Shown here in pieces: positions 57,480 to 64,000 of a DNA stretch of 64,000 nucleotides. The notes below the pieces were generated by a model. It saw nothing but the letters and a program-made list of their open reading frames with translations. It had not been told where the DNA came from and did no database searches. The DNA is taken from contig NZ_FNEE01000011.1 in NCBI RefSeq assembly GCF_900099905.1, positions 69,951-133,950 on the forward strand, in the 5' to 3' direction. The stretch is from Mesorhizobium muleiense. Lineage in GTDB: Bacteria > Pseudomonadota > Alphaproteobacteria > Rhizobiales > Rhizobiaceae. The position numbers and the translations under genes were made by a program. Each line of letters starts with the position of its first letter. The stretch's first letter is position 1.

Positions 57480-57790
57480 TGGGGTGCGTAGCCTGCTTGT
57501 CCTTTCCACATGACCAGCGACGATGGGGCGAAGGCGGCAGACATAGCTCTGGAGCATGCTGCGGTGTCTTTGGCCTGAAGCCGAGGAAGGCGGACCGTGG
57601 CTTCCGCGCCGCTGCCGGGAGCCCCCGAACAGGCCAAGTGGATCAGCCGGGTGTTGCCGTCATAGAGCGTGAGACCCAAAGCTGGCCAGCCGCGCCCTGA
57701 GGCTGACGCACCGCTCAGCGTCCACCTTGCTCTCGAAGCCCATCGGCATAGCGCCGATAACGACTTGACCGCGTGCGTGTCGACGAGCGA
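57480..57790 (-). mobile_element. Group II intron reverse-transcriptase fragment
   Basis: In two frames the minus strand encodes VIGAMPMGFESKVDAERC (a decayed YADDFVVGF-type segment), RLASFGLTLYDGNTRLIHLA and RLPRLQAK / AFLGF, matching the order of LtrA-type intron proteins (active-site box, FGLELHPEKTRLIEFG, FLGF). Only the middle of the protein remains. Confidence 0.5.
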
Positions 57791-57835
57791 TCGGTGAGCG
57801 CAAGGATCGAGGGTGCAGTGCAGGATAATGCTGTT

Positions 57836-58070
57836 TTAAATCAGCGCTGTTTTCAGCCGACTGCCTTGAGCGTGGGCACAAGGATATAGGCCGCAGGAGA
57901 TCATCGTCTGGCTGTTCGGGAGGCCGCCCTGGGCGCGCGACAGCCGTTCCTTCGGCTGCGCCAGCTCCGCCACCATCCGCGCCGTGCCTTCCGGAGACCA
58001 TTCCCGCTGCCGGCCGGCGCCCGTGAAAACCTCGACCCGGCGCACCGGCTCGAGATGGCTGGGCTCAGCG
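57836..58070 (-). mobile_element. IS66-type TnpA fragment
   Basis: SHLEPVRRVEVFTGAGRQRE and EWSPEGTARMVAEL match the N-terminus of the small IS66 DNA-binding protein. The frame is lost after about 50 residues. It lies beside the intron fragment, so this stretch is an IS graveyard. Confidence 0.65.
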
Positions 58071-58242
58071 TAACTCTGAAGTCGTCATATACCGAAGCCT
58101 TCACAGACTTCGGACATCTCCCTCACAGTCCGATCAAGATGGCGTCAGGAACACCGCTTGCGTTGATGCGGATGAACCCCTGCTTGTGCCACAATGACCC
58201 TTATCTCAGCGCGCGAGCCAAAGCTTCCGCGCAAGGCGACGG

Positions 58243-60180
58243 CTAGGATAAGGCAATGCCGACGAAGGGCACATTGCTTGCCACACTCTGGAATGATGGC
58301 ATGCTCGGAAGGCCTAGGTTTTGCTCAGGGCCGCCTGCAAGGCGCGCTTGGAGGTTATTCACATAGCCTTCTGCGTAGTCCTGCGCCGTCGAGACCGAAA
58401 GATCAATGCCTGCCGCCAAGGCCTCTTCCATCAGGTGCTTTACGAGCCCATTTCGAATGGCCAGCTTGACCTCGGGGCCTGCGATAAGGCCGATCGCCTG
58501 CGCGGCCATATTGAGGCCAGCTTCCTCCAGCGCTCGCTTCATATCGCCTCCGTTAATGGCCGTACGCAGGAGATTGGCTGCTTGCGACTCAGCCTCGAGA
58601 ACCATCGAGGCAAGATCGGCTACTTGTCCGAGGCCCGGAATGAAGCTGAGCAGTCCCACCGCCGTTGCCGCCAAGTCGAGCACTTTCGTCTCGATTTTGA
58701 GCACGGAGTCGACGACGTGCATGACGGCCCCGCCGTTCTTTTTGGCTGACTTAATGTCAGGCTGGTCCATCAGGCCCATCTTCATGTCCGCGACGGCATT
58801 CTGCTCTTCTGCGGTTTGGGCGCCGTGGGTGATTGGCTGCTGAACGTTGCGGTTCGCAGACGACATGTTTGTGCAAAAATGGGCAAAGTCTTTTTTGCTG
58901 ATATTGCCGGAATCAACCGTATGCCCGCCGCCAAAGTCGAAGAATTTATGATGGGTCTTATAGCCCGTGATCGAATTGTTCAGGAGGCCAAACAAAAGAG
59001 GATCTGAAAGGAGCTGAGAGGCTGCTTCCCGCACTTTCGGATCAAGGCTCTTGTCGTCTTTCATTTTCGCCAGTTTGTCGCGAGTCAGAACACCGCTTCC
59101 AAAGAACGTGTCCTGATGGTCCTTGATCATCTCGACCGTATTCAGCTCAGTTTGCGTGAGGCTCATCGACGATGAGGCGACTTGCAGGAAATCCTCTTTG
59201 TGCATCTTCCCTTTCGAGCCACCGCACAACTGGTTCCAAGCATCGGGGTGATCGAGGAAATATTGCGCCGCCGCAATGACCTGGGGCGGAAATTTGCCGT
59301 TTTTCGATTCGCCGCCGACCATTTTCTTGAACTCATCCAGACTCAGGTCCTTGGACAGATTTTCGGAGTACCGGTAAAACTCCCGCAAGGCATCGCTCAA
59401 GGTCATGACCGAAGGCTGCAAACCTCCGCTGCCGTCGGATGGTATGTAGTTCTGCTCGTAGCTTTGCGCTTGGGCTTCCTGAAATGCAGCAACTTGTGGG
59501 TGGTGGTTTGAAAATCCGGCCAAGTCCTTGGCGTTGATCTTGCCTCCACAGCGGCCGTCGCCCTGCGAGCCAATCGCATAAAAAAGTCCCGAATCCTGCT
59601 GCAGTCCCTTGATCGCCGCTTTCAGATCCGGTGGCGTAGAGGGATCATTGGCTTTCTCGGTCAACGACTTCCAACTAAGCGGGCATTGGTCCTTGTGACG
59701 GTTGAGTACCGCAACAATCTGCAACTCAGCCGTGGTCAGCGACCCACCGTTCCACGTGATTCCGGGGCTCGGCCTGGGAGCCGGCTCGATCTTCGGGGTG
59801 ACGCGGAGCAGATGTTGGGCTTCAGTCGCCTTGGAGCGTTGCGATTGGTCCTCCTTGAGAGCCGCCCTCATATGTGGCGGCAGCAGATCCAGTGGGTGTT
59901 GCTCCAAGCCCTTCAATGTCGATTCGACATCCGGTGCCAGATGGCCCAAAGGGTCCTGCCGCAATTTATCCATTGTCGAATCAAGATTCGACGTTGGCAG
60001 ATCCCCTTGCGCGAAAGAGCCGGGCTTGTTTGCCAGCACACAAGTGGACAGCATCGCTTCGAAGCACGATGCACTTTGCTGATGCTGGGTCGCAAAATGG
60101 GAAACTTTCAGGCCCGGCCAACCCCTTGCGGACTGTAGCGAATTTGAGCGGTAGAAAGTTGAAAGATTGCTGGCCGACAT
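58243..60180 (-). CDS. nolX: NolX/NopX, type III translocon protein
   Basis: A 645-residue exported protein of the NolX/HrpF family, thought to form the pore in the plant membrane through which effectors pass. The central part is rich in calcium-binding-like helical repeats (DLAGFSNHHPQVAAFQ, KEDFLQVASSSMSLTQTE). The C-terminal third has hydrophobic segments (LDLAATAVGLLSFIPGLGQV, AAQAIGLIAGPEVKLAIRNG) suited to membrane insertion. GAGG 8 bases before ATG 60180 supports the start. A tts box lies about 200 bp upstream. Confidence 0.93.
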   Translation of the reverse strand: MSASNLSTFYRSNSLQSARGWPGLKVSHFATQHQQSASCFEAMLSTCVLANKPGSFAQGDLPTSNLDSTMDKLRQDPLGHLAPDVESTLKGLEQHPLDLLPPHMRAALKEDQSQRSKATEAQHLLRVTPKIEPAPRPSPGITWNGGSLTTAELQIVAVLNRHKDQCPLSWKSLTEKANDPSTPPDLKAAIKGLQQDSGLFYAIGSQGDGRCGGKINAKDLAGFSNHHPQVAAFQEAQAQSYEQNYIPSDGSGGLQPSVMTLSDALREFYRYSENLSKDLSLDEFKKMVGGESKNGKFPPQVIAAAQYFLDHPDAWNQLCGGSKGKMHKEDFLQVASSSMSLTQTELNTVEMIKDHQDTFFGSGVLTRDKLAKMKDDKSLDPKVREAASQLLSDPLLFGLLNNSITGYKTHHKFFDFGGGHTVDSGNISKKDFAHFCTNMSSANRNVQQPITHGAQTAEEQNAVADMKMGLMDQPDIKSAKKNGGAVMHVVDSVLKIETKVLDLAATAVGLLSFIPGLGQVADLASMVLEAESQAANLLRTAINGGDMKRALEEAGLNMAAQAIGLIAGPEVKLAIRNGLVKHLMEEALAAGIDLSVSTAQDYAEGYVNNLQARLAGGPEQNLGLPSMPSFQSVASNVPFVGIALS

Positions 60181-60381
60181 TGTGCATCCTCAGACGTGAC
60201 GTTGAAATCCCCACAAGAGACCCCGACAGAAGATCCCTTGCGTTTCACAAAATTCGACAATTCCAAGCGTCGGCAGGTCACGAATGCGCCTGCCCTGCCT
60301 TCAATTGCTGTGTTCCGGGCCGGCTCCAAGGTTCGGTCCAACACAATGGCCGGAGTCACCGCGAGAGCTGCCGGGACTCAT

Positions 60382-60411
60382 CATGAGCGGATTAGCTTTC
60401 GAGAAACTGAC
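60382..60411 (-). promoter_or_regulatory. tts box upstream of nolX
   Basis: Minus strand GTCAGTTTCTCGAAAGCTAA then TCCGCTCATG: the GTCAG half and TCGAAAGCT core are perfect. It lies in the nolW-nolX gap and points to nolX. Confidence 0.85.
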
Positions 60412-60481
60412 GAGTTTGCGAAGAGTTCACAAAGGGGTAGCCGCAGTCATGTTCTTCAGAGCTGCGGCAAATCCTCAATGT

Positions 60482-61180
60482 TCATTTCTTGCCCAGCTCA
60501 GGCTTCCCGCCAACGCTATCCTGTTGTGGGATGTCAGAAGAATAAGAAGCATCCGGTCGTCCGTCGCGAACGACCGTAGTGGAGGAGCCGCGAAACAAGA
60601 TCAGCACTGATTCCTTTGGCGTGGCCGCTATGTGAGTCTGCGCCTGCGCCTCCGCCACCAAGCCGTTAAAGGTCTGCTCCACGAGTGCGACGAAGCGCGG
60701 TGGACCGGAAACGAAGACGAGGCCATTGCCTGGCACGGGTTTGACCACATAGCGCTCGTCGGAGATATCAAGCTTGTCGAGAGCCCCCTTGAACGCATCG
60801 AAGCGAATCGACGTCATCAAAAGCATTCGAGTTTGCGATTCTTGTGCAGCAGACACATAGAGCACAAGGCCGTCATAGTACCATTGGAGACCGTAAAGGT
60901 TCGTCAAGCGGTCGAGGAACGCGCGCGGTGGCAAATCAGGCATACGTCCGCGAATTCGCCCCTTCACCGCAGGACTGATGTTGACCCTGATATTCAGGTT
61001 GTTGCCGAATTCCTGCAACGCTGCAGCGAGTTCCTGATCCAGAACCGTGTATCTATAGGGTGTCGCCGGAAGGGACAGCGGGACTGCGTGCGCCGGGTGA
61101 ATCCCGGTGGACAGAAAAAACCCGGCACAGAGAAGTCTCAAAACATGCAGGGTGACGGGTTGGATAAGCGTTCTCGGCAT
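60482..61180 (-). CDS. nolW: NolW/RhcC1, N-terminal secretin subunit of the T3SS
   Basis: A 232-residue protein with a signal sequence (LHVLRLLCAGFFLSTGIHPAHA) and secretin N0/N1 domains (YTVLDQELAAALQEFGNNLNIRVNISPAVKGRIRG; FVSGPPRFVALVEQTF). It lacks the membrane-spanning secretin core, supplied by RhcC2 at 48164-49630, the split typical of rhizobia. ATG 61180 is preferred to a TTG at 61198. It is divergent from nolB. Confidence 0.92.
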   Translation of the reverse strand: MPRTLIQPVTLHVLRLLCAGFFLSTGIHPAHAVPLSLPATPYRYTVLDQELAAALQEFGNNLNIRVNISPAVKGRIRGRMPDLPPRAFLDRLTNLYGLQWYYDGLVLYVSAAQESQTRMLLMTSIRFDAFKGALDKLDISDERYVVKPVPGNGLVFVSGPPRFVALVEQTFNGLVAEAQAQTHIAATPKESVLILFRGSSTTVVRDGRPDASYSSDIPQQDSVGGKPELGKK

Positions 61181-61266
61181 GTCGCACTGATAAACCAAAC
61201 GCTGAAATCATCACAAGTGACTAAATTGCCGAAGAGATTTTAGATGTCGAAATGACGCCGCCGTTA

Positions 61267-61294
61267 GTCAGCTTGTTGTCAGCTTGCCCCCCTA
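61267..61294 (+). promoter_or_regulatory. tts box upstream of nolB operon
   Basis: GTCAGCTTGTTGTCAGCTTG then CCCCCCTA. Both GTCAGCTT halves and the CCTA end fit the consensus; the centre deviates (TTGTC for TCGAA). It lies about 75 bp before nolB and drives nolB-rhcJ-nolU-rhcL. Confidence 0.82.
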
Positions 61295-61366
61295 GGAGTG
61301 TTGCGCCGACACCGGGTGATGAATGGGCGGGGCCCGCCCGGTCAGAGAGAGCAACCGAGTCCTTAC

Positions 61367-61876
61367 ATGATGATGCCTGTCACGTCGATCTCTGCCACTC
61401 TAACGGCTGGCCTCCCCAGGGTCGGATCACCGTCGATTGTCGAGCAGGCCCAGTTTGAGCGCGCCTTAGGGCATGCAGCCGACTCGCTGAAAAACAATGC
61501 CGCCGCGGAGCCAGCGAGTGCGGCGCCAGTTGCTGCGGCGATGGATGTTCAGCGCGCGGCTGCGCCGACGAGCGGCATGGGCGATCGCGTGTTGCAGACG
61601 ATTTCCTCCCTATATCCACACAACACTGTTTCCTTCCCCGCGCTCGACCATGACATAGCCCTTTCGAAGGGCGCTCTACCGGGACCGGCGCAGAAGCTTC
61701 CCGTCGCAGGTGAGGCGGGAACCGGAATCTCGGGCATTCCTCAACAAGGGCAAGACTTCGAAACGATGATGGCTGGTCTTCGGGATGTTTACAACGGCGT
61801 CACCCAGGTGGCGCTTATCTCCAAAGGCGTCAGCGGCGTCACATCATCCGTGAATAAACTTTTGAAGGAAGGCTGA
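61367..61876 (+). CDS. nolB: NolB, T3SS inner-rod/needle-associated protein (SctI-like)
   Basis: A 169-residue protein; three successive ATGs (61367, 61370, 61373) make the exact start uncertain. The low-complexity Ala/Pro-rich N-terminal half is followed by a helical C-terminus (DFETMMAGLRDVYNGVTQVALISKGVSG region) typical of inner-rod proteins. First gene of the nolB operon. The open frame from 61298 is rejected because it starts only 3 bases after the tts box. Confidence 0.88.
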   Translation: MMMPVTSISATLTAGLPRVGSPSIVEQAQFERALGHAADSLKNNAAAEPASAAPVAAAMDVQRAAAPTSGMGDRVLQTISSLYPHNTVSFPALDHDIALSKGALPGPAQKLPVAGEAGTGISGIPQQGQDFETMMAGLRDVYNGVTQVALISKGVSGVTSSVNKLLKEG

Positions 61877-61885
61877 ACCGCGCGC

Positions 61886-62749
61886 ATGATTGGCTTGGCC
61901 GAGGGCGAAATCATGCGTGGCCTGTCAGGGTGGCGGTCGGTTAGACTTGTCATGCTGCTAGTTCTCGTCGCCCTCAGTGCTTGCAAAACCGACCTCTACA
62001 CGCAATTGCAAGAGCGTGAGGCAAATGAAATGCTCGCACTTCTTGAAGACAACGGGGTCGCCGCGATCCGGGTGGTCGCCAAGGATGGGACCAGCACGAT
62101 CCAGGTTGACGAAAAGCTGCTCGCCTTCTCAATCAACCTTCTGAACGCCAAGGGGTTGCCGCGCCAATCCTTCAAGAACCTCGGTGAGATATTCCAAGGA
62201 TCAGGCCTGATTGCCTCGCCGACCGAGGAGCGTGCCCGTTACGTGTATGCCCTGAGCGAAGAGTTGTCGCGGACGATCAGCGATATCGATGGCGTTTTTT
62301 CTGTACGTGTTCACGTCGTGCTGCCGCATAACGACCTTGTGCGAGCCGGCGCCACGCCATCCTCGGCCGCGGTGTTTATCAGGCACGACGCCAAAACAAA
62401 TGTCGCGGCTCTGCTGCCAAAGATAAAGATGCTGGTAGCCGACAGCATCGAAGGCTTGTCCTACGATAAGGTGGAAGTGGTTTTGGTGCCGGTAGAACGG
62501 TCCGCACACGAGCAACGGCCCGATCCGACTGCTGTTTTGCCACAAGCATCAACACCTCTTCCTGCGCCAATTCTGGCGACCGTGACAGGTTTTGCCGCAG
62601 CCGTATTCGCAGTGGCCTGTTATCTCTTGGTCAGCGTTGCTACGCGTCGGCGCAAGCAATCAACCGGCGTTTCCAAGGTCGAGGGGCGCCGGGATGCTTC
62701 TGCTGTCGAGGCCATTCGCAAAAGAATGCCTGCAATTGGACGTGGGTGA
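61886..62749 (+). CDS. rhcJ: RhcJ/NolT, inner-membrane ring lipoprotein of the T3SS (SctJ)
   Basis: A 287-residue YscJ-family protein: lipobox LVALSAC, ring domains (LYTQLQEREANEMLALLEDNGV; IDGVFSVRVHVVLPHNDL) and a C-terminal membrane segment (ILATVTGFAAAVFAVACYLL) with a basic cytoplasmic tail. Builds the inner ring of the basal body. ATG 61913, with GAGGG upstream, is an equally good start and would put the signal sequence at the N-terminus. Confidence 0.93.
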   Translation: MIGLAEGEIMRGLSGWRSVRLVMLLVLVALSACKTDLYTQLQEREANEMLALLEDNGVAAIRVVAKDGTSTIQVDEKLLAFSINLLNAKGLPRQSFKNLGEIFQGSGLIASPTEERARYVYALSEELSRTISDIDGVFSVRVHVVLPHNDLVRAGATPSSAAVFIRHDAKTNVAALLPKIKMLVADSIEGLSYDKVEVVLVPVERSAHEQRPDPTAVLPQASTPLPAPILATVTGFAAAVFAVACYLLVSVATRRRKQSTGVSKVEGRRDASAVEAIRKRMPAIGRG

Positions 62750-63389
62750 CATCTCATTGCCAATGCCTATACAGACCGCCCGACCTGATGGTCCGCACCA
62801 ATTGCGTTTTCCGGGCGCGAGCGAGCTTGCGGCTTCGGCCCATCCGACCCGTCTAGCGGCGCGTCTTGATCCAGCGTTATCGGCAGAAACGTTAGTGAAG
62901 TTGCAGAAGTGTTCCAGACTGCATCCAAGGCTGGCAGAATTGCTGGGCAACTATGACGTGGATCTGAACCACATCGGCTGCAGGCCGGACCTTCTACGCG
63001 GGCACGATCCATATCGAGCTGCCCTTCTTGCTGGTAGTATCTGGCATGCCCGTTCGCTGGTCGCGTTTGTCTCTCAGCCTGAGCTTGCCATCCTTGTTAA
63101 ACGCATCGGCGTGGATGCACACGCATTCGGAATCCGACACCTGCTGCATGCCGTTGAGAACAGACTGATCGCGGACCCAGAAAAACTCGCTCAGCAAATC
63201 GAATACGATGGACATGCATGTCTTGGGGCTTGGCTCCAGGACAGTTCAGCGACCGAGCGTAACCGCGTGCTTCTTCGGTTGCCCGAGGGGACTGCCGCGG
63301 AGACTCCAGCACCTGAGCATTGGACCGCCGCCGGCCAATTGCTTTCACTTGTACTAGCTCATTTTGAGACAGAGACCCCGGTGAAATGA
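62694..63389 (+). CDS. nolU: NolU, T3SS sorting-platform protein (SctK-like)
   Basis: A 231-residue cytoplasmic protein from ATG 62694 (GAGGGG upstream), overlapping rhcJ by 56 bp. Shared features with NolU/SctK: AARLDPALSAETLVKLQKCSRL, RPDLLRGHDPYRAALLAGSIWHA and the C-terminal helix. The open frame from 62592 lies within rhcJ and is rejected. The stop overlaps the rhcL start (ATGA). Confidence 0.88.
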   Translation: MLLLSRPFAKECLQLDVGDISLPMPIQTARPDGPHQLRFPGASELAASAHPTRLAARLDPALSAETLVKLQKCSRLHPRLAELLGNYDVDLNHIGCRPDLLRGHDPYRAALLAGSIWHARSLVAFVSQPELAILVKRIGVDAHAFGIRHLLHAVENRLIADPEKLAQQIEYDGHACLGAWLQDSSATERNRVLLRLPEGTAAETPAPEHWTAAGQLLSLVLAHFETETPVK

Positions 63390-64000
63390 CAGCCGAACTT
63401 TCCGAGGGGCCAATAGCGCCGCAGATGCGTCCAATCGGACCACTGATACCCGCGAGCGAGCTCGAAACCTGGCACAGCGCCGCGCAAGCGCTTGCCGCGG
63501 CAGAACGGCATCGGCAGCGCGTTCGAAACTGGGCACGCGCCGTTTACCAGCGGGCGTGGGTGCGCGGCCACATGGAGGGCTCGAATGCAGGCACCGAGGA
63601 GATGGCAGGGCTGATTGCGGAGACAATCTCCGAAATCGCGCGACGAAAGGCGGCTCTGGAGCAGGAATTGCCGCAGCTCGTGATGGAAATATTGAGCGAT
63701 CTTATCGGCGCTTTCGATCCGGGCGAGCTACTGGTGAGGGCTGTTCGTCACGCCATAGAGTGTCAATACAGCGGCGCCGAAGTTTGCCTTCATGTTTCTC
63801 CCATGCAAGTCGACATGCTTGCACGAGAGTTTGCTCGATGCGACGGCCAGGATGGTCGACCAAGGGTGCGGATCGAGCCCGACCCGACGTTGTCGCCGCA
63901 ACGGTGCGTGCTGTGGAGCGAGTACGGCAATGTCGACCTGGGACTTGACGCCCAGATGCGCGCGCTGCGCCTTGGTTTCGGGACGCTATGTGAAAAAGGC
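63386..64000 (+). CDS. rhcL: RhcL/NolV, T3SS ATPase stator (SctL), 3' end beyond window
   Basis: 205 codons, open to the right edge. HrpE/YscL family: a helical, Arg/Glu-rich N-terminal half (AAQALAAAERHRQRVRNWAR, AETISEIARRKAALEQEL), then the V-ATPase-E-like C-terminal domain (CLHVSPMQVDMLAREFA, DPTLSPQRCVLWSEYGNVDLGLDAQM). It regulates the RhcN ATPase, whose gene should follow outside the window. Confidence 0.9.
   Translation, partial: MTAELSEGPIAPQMRPIGPLIPASELETWHSAAQALAAAERHRQRVRNWARAVYQRAWVRGHMEGSNAGTEEMAGLIAETISEIARRKAALEQELPQLVMEILSDLIGAFDPGELLVRAVRHAIECQYSGAEVCLHVSPMQVDMLAREFARCDGQDGRPRVRIEPDPTLSPQRCVLWSEYGNVDLGLDAQMRALRLGFGTLCEKG

Overview
The window reads as part of the symbiosis island (ICEMlSym-type integrative and conjugative element) of a Mesorhizobium close to M. 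loti / M. japonicum. The evidence is the combination of a nod box, four tts boxes, a rhizobial type III secretion system (ttsI, rhcC2, nolXWB, rhcJ, nolU, rhcL), NifA/RpoN promoters, ICE transfer genes (rlxS, traF, rdfS, ardC, traR/traI) and the pan, nad and bio vitamin loci known from that island. No rRNA, tRNA or CRISPR array was seen.

Layout. 1-3245: most of a NopD-like Ulp1/C48 SUMO-protease effector gene on the minus strand, running off the left edge, with its tts box. 3998-6952: a four-gene ubiquitin-like conjugation operon (Ubl, E2, JAMM protease, E1) in the gene order of bacterial Bil antiphage systems. 7015-10635: a relaxase 3' remnant followed by a frameshifted IetAS-type subtilase/AAA-ATPase pair. 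10992-15131: transfer genes rlxS, a lytic transglycosylase, traF, rdfS and a DUF736 gene. 15732-18632: groESL with a CIRCE operator and, further upstream, a NifA/RpoN promoter. 18728-19729: ardC. 20206-25665: decayed dsbA-like and dctA-like genes, tandem repeats, a Crp/Fnr regulator and small unknown genes. 26030-27474: the traI/traR quorum-sensing pair. 27574-39096: panCB, nrtR-nadABC and bioBFDAZ. 39270-47506: an MFS exporter, frameshifted hemN, a membrane protein, a NifA-type porin gene and an acyltransferase. 47591-50697: y4xK-rhcC2-ttsI behind overlapping nod and tts boxes. 50940-51628: a dead transposase. 52020-57186: a methyl-cycle operon (ArsR-type regulator, glyA, metK, adenosine kinase, tdh). 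57480-58070: group II intron and IS66 debris. 58243-64000: nolX, nolW, nolB, rhcJ, nolU and partial rhcL.

How it works together. Plant flavonoids acting through NodD on the nod box should switch on ttsI. TtsI then acts on the tts boxes before the effector, nolX and nolB, and probably on its own promoter. Inside the nodule, NifA with RpoN should raise groESL and the porin. NrtR should tune NAD synthesis, and TraR/TraI should gate island transfer. The two defence modules sit beside the transfer genes as cargo, one apparently intact and one broken.

Several genes (ietA, ietS, panB, hemN and small accessory genes) carry single-base frameshifts. These are either real decay or sequence errors and should be checked before any of the genes is called dead.
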